Assembly: GCA_017458865.1 (NCBI GenBank)
Contig: JAFSZW010000445.1
Location: 1-8,685 of the forward strand
Reading direction: 5' to 3'
Source of the DNA: Clostridia bacterium
GTDB taxonomy: Bacteria; Bacillota; Clostridia; Christensenellales; Aristaeellaceae
DNA length: 8,685 nucleotides
Position 1 is the stretch's first letter; each line of letters opens with the position of its first letter. Made by a program: the position numbers and the translations under genes. Positions 1 to 5,824 of the stretch are shown here, in pieces. Under the pieces are notes generated by a model. That model did not search any database. It was not told where the DNA came from and was given only the letters and a program-made list of their open reading frames with translations.

Positions 1-219
1 ATCATCAGCGGCAAGACCCATCTCGCCGCCGAGCGCATCTACCTCCCGTACGAGATGTCCTTTTCCCGTTCCGCCGATTGCGGGATTGCAGGGCATGAGG
101 GCGATGCTGTCCAGATTCAGGGTGAGCAGGAGTACTGAGCAGCCCATCCGGGCGCCTGCCAGTGCGGCCTCGCAGCCGGCGTGGCCGGCGCCGACCACAA
201 TGATGTCAAACTTTTCCAT
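1..219 (-). CDS. mnmG: MnmG (GidA), tRNA U34 carboxymethylaminomethyl-modification enzyme, N-terminal part
   Basis: Only the first 73 codons are in the window; the gene runs off the left edge. The translation opens MEKFDIIVVGAGHAGCEAAL, a Rossmann FAD-binding loop (GAGHAG at residues 10-15). It continues with the MnmG signature CNPAIGGTGKGH (44-55) followed by LVREVDALGGEMG (56-68), which separates MnmG from other GxGxxG flavoproteins. MnmG works with MnmE in the cytoplasm to install the cmnm5 group on wobble uridine of several tRNAs, using FAD, methylene-THF and glycine. The ATG at 217-219 fits the family N-terminus and has a purine-rich GAAAG a few bases upstream. The gene lies 60 bp downstream of murG on the same strand, with a hairpin but no clear promoter between them, so at least partial cotranscription is plausible. 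The C-terminal region cannot be assessed. Confidence 0.93.
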   Translation of the reverse strand, partial: MEKFDIIVVGAGHAGCEAALAGARMGCSVLLLTLNLDSIALMPCNPAIGGTGKGHLVREVDALGGEMGLAADD

Positions 220-255
220 AGATTTCTTTCACGTCATATCAACAGTCAATTGAAT

Positions 256-274
256 GGCAGCCTGGATGGCTGCC
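256..274 (-). other. Hairpin in the murG-mnmG gap
   Basis: Two perfect 7-base arms, GGCAGCC (256-262) and GGCTGCC (268-274), enclose a 5-base loop directly after the murG stop codon. On the transcribed strand the hairpin is followed by ATTCAATTG rather than a U run, so it is not a standard intrinsic terminator. It could stabilise the murG 3' end or attenuate read-through into mnmG. The arms are seen in the sequence; any function is inference. Confidence 0.4.
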
Positions 275-279
275 CGGTG

Positions 280-1338
280 TTATTTGGTATAGCGGTGGAT
301 CTCGGCCAGAACGGCCTGTGTGCCGTCTGCATTCGGAAGTGCCTCAAGGCGTGCACGGAGTGCCTCGCGGTCTGCATCCAGCTCATGGATGCCTTTGACC
401 AGCGAATCCGGCGTCAGATCTCCCTGAAGGAGGACGTGCGCAAGTCCCCGTGACTCAACGGACTTGGCGTTGAGCACCTGGTCACCCCGGCCACTGTGAT
501 ACGGGACCAGGAGGGCAGGCTTATGCAGTGCCAGAATTTCGGACAGGGAGTTTGAGCCTGCACGGGAAAGGAGAAGGTCTGCACAGGCGTATGCATCCGT
601 CATGCCGTCCGTCAGGTATTCAAACTGGACATATCCTGGCATGTTCTGATGCGCCTCGGACAGATTGCCTTTTCCGCAGACATGGAGAATGTCATAGTCC
701 GGCAGGAGCTGCGGCAGGGCATCCCGAAGGACAGCGTTGACCGTCTGGGCGCCAAGGGAACCGCCGGTCATCATCAGGACCGGTTTCGAACCGTCGAAAC
801 CGGCCATCTTGAGGCCGCGCTCGCGCGAACCGGTAAACAGTTGCTGGCGCAGCGGTGTGCCGGTGACAACACCCTTATCGCCAACTGCTTTGGCGCATTC
901 CGGAAATGTCGTACACAGGCATTTGGCAAACGGCTTGCAGAGCTTATTGGCAAGGCCGGGCGTGATGTCGCTCTCATGCATGACGACCGGCACGCCGCGG
1001 ATGGCTGCACCATAGACGACCGGAACAGAGACGAAACCGCCTTTGGCAAAGACAATCTGCGGCTTGAGTTTGCCGATGAGGCCAATGCTCTGGACGCAGC
1101 CGGCAATGACCCGGAAAATATCGGTAAAGTTCTTGAGATCAAAATACCGGCGCAGCTTGCCGGACTGGACGCAGTGATAGGTGACCTCAGGAATGGGTTC
1201 AATCAGGGAACGTTCGATTCCGTTTTTGGTGCCGATATAGTGGATTTCCCAGCCTTCCTTAAGCAGCTCGGGAATGAGGGCCTGGTTTGGTGATACATGT
1301 CCGGCGGTACCGCCGCCGGTCAAAACGATGCGTTTCAT
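280..1338 (-). CDS. murG: MurG, UDP-GlcNAc:undecaprenyl-PP-MurNAc-pentapeptide GlcNAc-transferase
   Basis: Complete 352-residue GT28 glycosyltransferase, the usual MurG length. It transfers GlcNAc from UDP-GlcNAc to lipid I, making lipid II on the inner face of the membrane. Visible family marks are GGGTAGH (8-14) and KGGFVSVP (99-106) in the N-terminal acceptor domain, HESD (121-124), and in the C-terminal donor domain TGGSLGA (191-197), SRAGSNSLSE (258-267, E267 at the position expected to bind UDP-GlcNAc) and GRGDQVLNA (283-291). The GRGDQ form is typical of Firmicutes MurG. I chose the ATG at 1336-1338: it has AGGGA 5 bases upstream and gives the canonical MKRIVLTGGGTAGH start. An in-frame start at 1371 would overlap the -10 box of the gene's own promoter. 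MurG usually sits in the division/cell-wall (dcw) cluster; here its immediate neighbours are mnmG downstream and a divergent prs. Confidence in identity is high. Confidence 0.97.
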   Translation of the reverse strand: MKRIVLTGGGTAGHVSPNQALIPELLKEGWEIHYIGTKNGIERSLIEPIPEVTYHCVQSGKLRRYFDLKNFTDIFRVIAGCVQSIGLIGKLKPQIVFAKGGFVSVPVVYGAAIRGVPVVMHESDITPGLANKLCKPFAKCLCTTFPECAKAVGDKGVVTGTPLRQQLFTGSRERGLKMAGFDGSKPVLMMTGGSLGAQTVNAVLRDALPQLLPDYDILHVCGKGNLSEAHQNMPGYVQFEYLTDGMTDAYACADLLLSRAGSNSLSEILALHKPALLVPYHSGRGDQVLNAKSVESRGLAHVLLQGDLTPDSLVKGIHELDADREALRARLEALPNADGTQAVLAEIHRYTK

Positions 1339-1370
1339 AATAGTCCCTTCTTTTGCTGAATTGTGTGCCA

Positions 1371-1399
1371 ATTATAGCAGCAGCAAAGTGGAGGGTCAA
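1371..1399 (-). promoter_or_regulatory. Sigma-A-type promoter of murG
   Basis: Read on the minus strand, TTGACC (1399-1394), a 17-base spacer and a perfect TATAAT (1376-1371) form a near-consensus housekeeping promoter. The predicted transcription start near 1364 gives a leader of about 26 bases to the ATG at 1338, enough for the AGGGA ribosome-binding site. This supports the 1338 start over the longer frame. Seen directly; activity is inferred. Confidence 0.8.
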
Positions 1400-1788
1400 G
1401 AAGCGTTTCGGATTGATGCACCATGTGCAGCAGATGCTCTGCGGACCTGGATTCAGCGTCCGGTGCCCTGTCTGCCGCCGGCCCAGGCATTGCCCCAAGT
1501 GCCGCTCCCCGGACCGACATCAGATACCTGCGGAATGGAGGCAAGTGAACCAGCTGCCCGGTCAAACGGCCGGAAATGATGCGAAAGATCGGCAGGACAG
1601 CGGAAATTTACATCCTGTTTCACAGAAAATGACAGATAAGGTTTTGCCTCATTATTGGGAGAGGTGTCGAAAAACCTGCCAGGAAGTCAGTGGAAAATAC
1701 CTGCCGATTTGACAGAATTGATGGAATAATTGGCATGAAACACAGGTAAGTCATGAAAAAAGATTATGGTTTATCCGAATGGAAATGG
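1400..1788. other. Non-coding stretch between the murG and prs promoters
   Basis: About 390 bases without a convincing gene. Open frames here lack ribosome-binding sites, and the longest overlaps the murG promoter. I see no tRNA, T-box, tmRNA or RNase P landmarks. Besides the repeat copy at 1561-1634, there is a separated 9-bp inverted repeat, ATCGGCAGG (1588-1596) and CCTGCCGAT (1700-1708), and an isolated TTGACA (1709-1714) with no good -10 box after it. A structured RNA or a decayed gene cannot be excluded by eye. Confidence 0.4.
1561..1634 (+). repeat. Intergenic repeat, copy 1 (partner at 7837-7923)
   Basis: Collinear blocks are shared with 7837-7923 in the same orientation: GTCAA (1561-1565), CCGGA (1570-1574, the same 9-base offset in both copies), TGCGAAAGATCG (1580-1591, one mismatch to the partner), CATCCTG (1611-1617) and CACAGAAAATGACA (1621-1634, exact 14-mer). 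Between the last two blocks this copy has an extra TTT. A chance exact 14-mer between two intergenic regions of this size is unlikely (about 1 in 1000 for one orientation), and the ordered shorter blocks add support. Family and function are unknown. Confidence 0.5.
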
Positions 1789-1828
1789 TTGCTTTTCCCG
1801 CCCGTTTTGTGTATCATGATACCTGTGT
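1740..1828. promoter_or_regulatory. Inverted repeat bracketing the prs promoter
   Basis: ACACAGGTA (1740-1748), then AG, then TCATGA (1751-1756) is mirrored on the other side of the -35 and -10 boxes by TCATGA (1814-1819) and TACCTGTGT (1820-1828). The arms are identical apart from a 2-base insertion. Their centres are about 72 bp apart, so they could be two operator sites, one upstream of -35 and one over the start region, or the arms of a DNA loop. No regulator is identified. Confidence 0.4.
1789..1817 (+). promoter_or_regulatory. Candidate sigma-A promoter of prs
   Basis: TTGCTT (1789-1794) and TATCAT (1812-1817) are separated by exactly 17 bases. The expected start near 1824 leaves an untranslated leader of about 110 bases before the prs ATG. 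The -10 box lies inside the palindrome GTATCATGATAC (1811-1822), so a protein bound to that dyad would cover the promoter. Each hexamer matches consensus at 4-5 of 6 positions. Confidence 0.55.
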
Positions 1829-1835
1829 GTACACA
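1826..1835. promoter_or_regulatory. Perfect 10-bp palindrome at the start of the prs leader
   Basis: TGTGTACACA is self-complementary and lies just downstream of the predicted transcription start. Its centre is 14 bp from that of the -10 palindrome GTATCATGATAC. It may be an operator half of the same control region; it is too short to prove anything alone. Confidence 0.3.
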
Positions 1836-1862
1836 GTTAGTGTGGAATCTAAAGACGCAATT

Positions 1863-1876
1863 ACGGGAATTCCCGT
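1863..1876. promoter_or_regulatory. Perfect 14-bp palindrome in the prs leader
   Basis: ACGGGAATTCCCGT is a perfect dyad with no loop, so a protein-binding site is more likely than an RNA hairpin. Extending to 20 bases (1860-1879) keeps 18 of 20 positions symmetric. A related string (ACGCAATTCCCGTT) occurs at 7821-7834 in the promoter region of the minus-strand operon. Function not known. Confidence 0.4.
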
Positions 1877-1933
1877 TATAAATAGACAGTTTCATTGCCT
1901 CAATAGCGGAAGCGGAAAGGATGGAGATCCCCA

Positions 1934-3151
1934 ATGAATGAGATTGAAATCACCAGAGAGCCTGAATCCCAGAAGAAGTTTCCGACCAGACCTGTTGCGC
2001 CGCTTGGTGTAATTGCCATGAACGGTTGCGAGACGTTGGGCAAACGAGTAAACGAGTATCTGCTTCGGTGGCAGGTTGCAGAGGAGCCGGACAATGAAAG
2101 CGGCCAGCAGAGCCTGCACAGTTTCTACGGAACCGACAAGAACGGATTTTTGCTTGAGGCAGTCTGTCCCCGCTTTGGAACGGGCGAGGCAAAGGGCATG
2201 CTGAAAGGAACGGTTCGCGGATATGATCTCTTTATTATCTGCGATGTCGGCGCGTATCAGTGCACCTATAAGCTGTATGGACAGGACGTGCCCATGACGC
2301 CGGATGAGCATTACGCAGACCTGAAGCGTATCATTGCGGCGGTTAGCGGCAAGGCATACCGGATCAACGTTATCATGCCGATGCTCTATGAGGGCCGGCA
2401 GCACCGCCGCTCTTCCCGTGAGTCGCTTGACTGCGCACTCATGCTCCAGGAACTGGTGGGAATGGGCGTTTCCAACATCATTACCTTTGATGCCCATGAC
2501 CCGCGCGTCCAGAACGCCATTCCGCTGCATGGGTTTGAATCCATCATGCCGACCTACCAGATGCTCAAGGCCATGTGCCGCACATATACCGATCTCAAGA
2601 TCGATAAGGAGCACATGATGGTCATCTCGCCGGATGAGGGTGCCCTGAACCGGAACATCTACTACAGCTCTGCGCTTGGCGTGGATATGGGCATGTTCTA
2701 CAAACGGCGTGACTATACGCGCATTGTCAACGGAAGCAACCCAATCATCGCTCATGAGTATCTGGGCGACAGCGTTGAGGGCAAGGATATTTTTGTTGCG
2801 GATGACATTATCGCCTCCGGCGATTCCATCCTGGACCTGGCGTTCAACCTGAAGAACCGGGGCGCACACCGCGTCTTTGCAGGTGCCACGTTTGCATTTT
2901 TCACGAAGGGTCTTGAGATCTTTGACAAGGCCTACAATGACGGCATCCTTGACCATGTTTTTGCCACCAATCTGACATACACGCCGCAGACGGTTCTGGA
3001 TCGTCCGTGGTTCTCCCAGGCGGATATGTGCAAGTATATGGCATACGTCATCGCGACGCTGAATCATGATCAGTCGCTGTCATATCTGCTCAATCCCTGG
3101 CATCGTATTGAGAAGCTCCTGACGCATTACAGGAACGAACACAATCAGTAA
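1934..3151 (+). CDS. prs: Ribose-phosphate pyrophosphokinase homologue, long Firmicutes type
   Basis: The 405-residue cytoplasmic protein is predicted to make PRPP from ribose 5-phosphate and ATP for purine, pyrimidine, NAD, His and Trp synthesis. It aligns along its length with PRPP synthases but is about 90 residues longer than the usual 310-320. Matches are PRFGTGE and VRGYDLFI (79-101; canonical GRFSDGE and VRGKDVFI), the ATP-site region MPMLYEGRQHRRSSRES (148-164), FDAHDP (185-190), ISPDEGALNR (231-240), and a PRPP loop ADDIIASGDS (289-298) where classical enzymes read DDMIDTAGT. The extra length is an N-terminal extension, an insertion after about residue 45, and an aromatic-rich tail (340-405). 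The ATG at 1934 has GGAG 7 bases upstream. The gene is monocistronic, with its own promoter region and a terminator right after the stop. I am sure of the superfamily and fairly sure of the activity; the altered PRPP loop is the main doubt. Confidence 0.85.
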   Translation: MNEIEITREPESQKKFPTRPVAPLGVIAMNGCETLGKRVNEYLLRWQVAEEPDNESGQQSLHSFYGTDKNGFLLEAVCPRFGTGEAKGMLKGTVRGYDLFIICDVGAYQCTYKLYGQDVPMTPDEHYADLKRIIAAVSGKAYRINVIMPMLYEGRQHRRSSRESLDCALMLQELVGMGVSNIITFDAHDPRVQNAIPLHGFESIMPTYQMLKAMCRTYTDLKIDKEHMMVISPDEGALNRNIYYSSALGVDMGMFYKRRDYTRIVNGSNPIIAHEYLGDSVEGKDIFVADDIIASGDSILDLAFNLKNRGAHRVFAGATFAFFTKGLEIFDKAYNDGILDHVFATNLTYTPQTVLDRPWFSQADMCKYMAYVIATLNHDQSLSYLLNPWHRIEKLLTHYRNEHNQ

Positions 3152-3159
3152 TCAAACAG

Positions 3160-3188
3160 AAAAAGGCTGCCCGAAGGGCAGCCCTTTT
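3160..3188. terminator. Bidirectional intrinsic terminator between prs and the histidine kinase
   Basis: GGCTGCCC (3165-3172) and GGGCAGCC (3176-3183) form an 8-bp G+C-rich stem around a GAA loop. It is flanked by a run of A on the left (3160-3164) and CTTTT on the right (3184-3188). It begins 8 bases after the prs stop. Read on the minus strand, the same stem is followed by TTTTTCTG and lies 18 bases beyond the kinase stop, so it can end both converging transcripts. Confidence 0.85.
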
Positions 3189-3206
3189 GGGTTCTGTTGA
3201 CAAATG

Positions 3207-5111
3207 TTATCCGTTTCCTGCCGGGAGCGCAGGGGAGGTTTCCGGCGGCGGAGCGAGGTGGAGGGTAAAGGTAAAGCAGCTGCCCTCACCGGGGACGCTT
3301 GATACGGACATGGTTTCGCCAAGGAGATGCATGATTTCGTAGGCGATGGCCAGACCGAGACCGGTTCCCTGTCCATGATGGGATTTGTCTGCCTTGTAGA
3401 AGCGCTCAAAGACATGCGCCTGGTCCTCCTCAGAGATACCGATGCCGGTATCCCGCACAAAGACACGGAGCATGTCCGGAACCTGTTCGACAGCCAGGGT
3501 GACTGTCCCACCGTCCGGGGTGTACTTGAACGCATTGTCAAGGAGCGCTACGAGTACCTGCTGGGTACGGTCCGGATTTCCCCTGACCGGCGGCAGATGA
3601 TCCGGGACATCATAGATGAATGTCTTCTGGTAGTCCTCAGCATACGGCAGATAGGTTTCGCGGATGACCTCAAAGAGCGGCTGAGGCTCAAAATCTGATA
3701 CGGCCATGGACGCGGTACCGCTCTGCAGACGGGACAGTTCGAGCATGTCATTGACCAGACGGGAAAGGCGCATGGTTTCGCGGAGGACGACATCATAGAT
3801 CTGCTGACGCTGCTCCTCTGTTTTGACAAGGCCGTCCCGCAGGGGCTCCATGAGCGCCCGCAATGCAGTCAGCGGTGTGCGGAGCTCGTGGGAGACATTG
3901 GCGACATAATCCCGCCGGGTCAGCTCAAGGCGCTCGGCGCTGGTGACATCCGACAGGATGCCGACACAGCCGTTAAACCCGCCGTTTGAATCAAACAGCG
4001 GCGCAACAGAGATGTGGAGCGCGATCTGTCCGCGCCAGAGCGTCTGCTGCGCGCCCTCGCGGGTATCGAGAACGCTGTCAAATACCGCTGTCACATCGGA
4101 TGCGTTTGTCTTAAGTTCGTTGTCGGCGGTAGCGGCATCGAGAGACTCGGGGAGACCGAGCAGAGAGATGACAGCCGGGTTGATCATAGTCAGATGCCGG
4201 TCATTATCAAAGGCGAGGATGCCCTCGCTGAGGCCGTTGATGAATCCCTCCAGCCGGTTTCGCTCAAACTCAAGCGAGGAGATGGTTTTGCCAAGCTCCG
4301 AGGACAGGAAATTGAGGGCGTGCCCCAGTTCACCGTATTCATCCTTGCCGGTATCATCTGCGCGCACGTTAAGATTGCCGCCGGCCATGGTCAGTGCGAC
4401 ATTCCGCATTTTCGTGATCGGCCGCGTCATGCGCGAGGCGATGAAGAAGATGAAGGGGAGCAGGATGAGGGCAACGGCCACGATGGACAGCATGATGGTA
4501 TTGGTCAGGACACGGACACTGTTCATGACCTCTTTCATGGTCTGCGCCATGAAGACGGCACCGACGACGGTTTTATCATAGAAGATGGGAACGGCAACCG
4601 CGATGATCTTGTCTCTCAGGTCCTCCTCGGCTGAGGTGCTGTCGGCATCGCCAATGAACTGCAGCGGATTTGATGCGGAATAGGGGCTCTGCGTTGTCTG
4701 GACGGCGATATCCTCCAGGCTGCCGACATGCGTCGCATTCTGGCCTTTGAGAATGGCAGGCATCATGGAACTGGCAAGGGATGCCGGCAGCCGGCCCACT
4801 TTGCGGTCGTCTATGACCTGGGTCCGGATCAGCGTTTCGCCGGTGGTATCCACCACCCAGACAGTGGCTTCCCACTGGGAGGTGCTGCGCCCGATCAGGG
4901 GGACCAGGTAGCCCGAGGAAATTTCACCACTCAGAGTGCTTTCGATATAACCGGCGATGATCTGCCCCTTTGGGAGCAGATCATCTACTTTGTTTTTCGC
5001 GACCAGATTGGGCGCGGTGATGTTGTAGACAAGCATCAGCATCAGCGCAAAGATGACGACTGAGCTGTATGCCAGGAGCATGGACCGGCGGAAAGACGCG
5101 CTGTGCTTCAT
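3207..5111 (-). CDS. Membrane sensor histidine kinase (HAMP-PAS-HisKA-HATPase)
   Basis: 634 residues. Membrane segments at about 11-30 and 204-226 bracket an extracytoplasmic sensor region of about 170 residues that I cannot assign. It is followed by a HAMP linker (about 227-281), a PAS-like domain (about 285-390), HisKA with the phospho-acceptor H408 in SHELRTPL (407-414), and a full ATPase domain: N-box DNAFKYTP (525-532), G1 box DTGIGIS (554-560), F-box FERFYK (568-573) and G2 box GTGLGL (582-587). All catalytic motifs are intact, so it should autophosphorylate and pass phosphate to the adjacent regulator. The layout resembles PhoR/WalK kinases, but the stimulus is not evident. The start codon overlaps the regulator stop in ATGA, with GAGG 7 bases upstream inside the regulator gene, which implies translational coupling. 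Membership of one operon with the GH127-like gene suggests a carbohydrate or envelope signal; that is inference. Confidence 0.94.
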   Translation of the reverse strand: MKHSASFRRSMLLAYSSVVIFALMLMLVYNITAPNLVAKNKVDDLLPKGQIIAGYIESTLSGEISSGYLVPLIGRSTSQWEATVWVVDTTGETLIRTQVIDDRKVGRLPASLASSMMPAILKGQNATHVGSLEDIAVQTTQSPYSASNPLQFIGDADSTSAEEDLRDKIIAVAVPIFYDKTVVGAVFMAQTMKEVMNSVRVLTNTIMLSIVAVALILLPFIFFIASRMTRPITKMRNVALTMAGGNLNVRADDTGKDEYGELGHALNFLSSELGKTISSLEFERNRLEGFINGLSEGILAFDNDRHLTMINPAVISLLGLPESLDAATADNELKTNASDVTAVFDSVLDTREGAQQTLWRGQIALHISVAPLFDSNGGFNGCVGILSDVTSAERLELTRRDYVANVSHELRTPLTALRALMEPLRDGLVKTEEQRQQIYDVVLRETMRLSRLVNDMLELSRLQSGTASMAVSDFEPQPLFEVIRETYLPYAEDYQKTFIYDVPDHLPPVRGNPDRTQQVLVALLDNAFKYTPDGGTVTLAVEQVPDMLRVFVRDTGIGISEEDQAHVFERFYKADKSHHGQGTGLGLAIAYEIMHLLGETMSVSSVPGEGSCFTFTLHLAPPPETSPALPAGNG

Positions 5112-5821
5112 TGCAGGACCTCAAACTTGTAGCCTTTGCTGTAGATGGTGACGATGTCCCACTTGACGCCCATCTCCGGGCAGGCCAGTTTCTGGCGCAG
5201 GCGCTTGATATGTGTATCGACGGTTCTGGTGTCGCCGAAAAAGTCATAGCCCCAGATGCGGGACAGAATCTGTTCCCGGTCATAGACGCGCCCCGGCGAG
5301 GAGGCGAGCAGCGTGAGGATATCCACCTCGCGCGAAGTGCAGGCAATGGACTGTCCGCCGATTTTGACGCTGTAGCGCTCCGGCTGGATTTCAAGCGAAC
5401 CAAACGTAAGTGTGGTAATCGTCTCCTGCGGGGTACCATTGTCGCCGGCGGGATTTGTCCGGCGGAGGACAGCCTTGATTCTTGAGACGACCTCCCGCGG
5501 GCTGAATGGTTTGACGATGTAATCATCGGCGCCCATTTCAAGCCCCAGAATGCGGTCGATTTCCTCACCGCGCGCGGTGAGCCTGATGATGGGGATCTGG
5601 GAATCCCGGCGCACGGTCTGACAGACCTGTGAGCCGCTCATGCCGGGCATCATCTGGTCGAGCAGCATGAGATCGAAATGGCGGGCTTTGAGCATTTCAA
5701 GCGCCTGTTCGCCGTTGAAGGCGGATTCGTGCCCGAAGTCTTCATTGTCAAGGTAGAGAGAGAGTGACTGATGGACGATGGGATCATCATCACAGATCAG
5801 GATCTGATAGGTTTTGCTCAT
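5108..5821 (-). CDS. OmpR/PhoB-family response regulator
   Basis: 237 residues, the standard length. The receiver domain (about 5-120) has the acidic pocket DDD (11-13), phospho-acceptor D55 in LLDQMMPG, T82 in LTAR and K104 in VKPFSP. The winged-helix DNA-binding domain (about 137-235) has the usual TSREVDILTLL, WGYDFFGDTRTVDTHIKRLRQKL-type recognition segment and YSKGYKF end. It is predicted to be phosphorylated by the kinase encoded next and to bind DNA as a dimer. An arginine (R80) precedes LTA where a hydrophobic residue is more common. AAGAGG 6 bases before the ATG is formed by the last two codons of the upstream GH127-like gene, which stops 3 bases before this start. Translation of all three genes therefore looks linked. 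Likely targets are its own operon and possibly the divergent GH13 gene, but this is not shown by the sequence. Confidence 0.95.
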   Translation of the reverse strand: MSKTYQILICDDDPIVHQSLSLYLDNEDFGHESAFNGEQALEMLKARHFDLMLLDQMMPGMSGSQVCQTVRRDSQIPIIRLTARGEEIDRILGLEMGADDYIVKPFSPREVVSRIKAVLRRTNPAGDNGTPQETITTLTFGSLEIQPERYSVKIGGQSIACTSREVDILTLLASSPGRVYDREQILSRIWGYDFFGDTRTVDTHIKRLRQKLACPEMGVKWDIVTIYSKGYKFEVLQ

Positions 5822-5824
5822 GGT

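Noticed and set aside
649..1293. Plus-strand open frame of 214 codons opposite murG
   Set aside because: It is fully antisense to a secure gene, with no recognisable domain or ribosome-binding site; such frames are common opposite G+C-rich genes.
1353..1712. Plus-strand open frame of 119 codons with a zinc-ribbon-like CPVC...CPKC pair
   Set aside because: It begins at a TTG with no ribosome-binding site, overlaps the murG promoter, and the rest of the translation looks random. The cysteine pair is probably chance, though a homology search would settle it.
1709..1737. Perfect TTGACA as a second prs promoter
   Set aside because: The hexamer at the required distance is GGCATG, with nothing better at 16 or 18 bases. 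Without a -10 box it is not a credible promoter.
1855..1933. Riboswitch of the ykkC/PRPP type in the prs leader
   Set aside because: Only an ACGGGA string resembles the motif. The required paired elements are not visible, and the string is better explained by the palindrome. A covariance-model scan would be decisive.
1892..3067. Minus-strand open frame of 391 codons opposite prs
   Set aside because: It lies antisense to a clear PRPP synthase homologue and shows no family motif. Its length follows from codon bias of the real gene.
3943..4634. Plus-strand frames of about 210 codons opposite the histidine kinase
   Set aside because: They are antisense to intact kinase domains and have low-complexity Ser/Arg- or Asp/Gly-rich translations.
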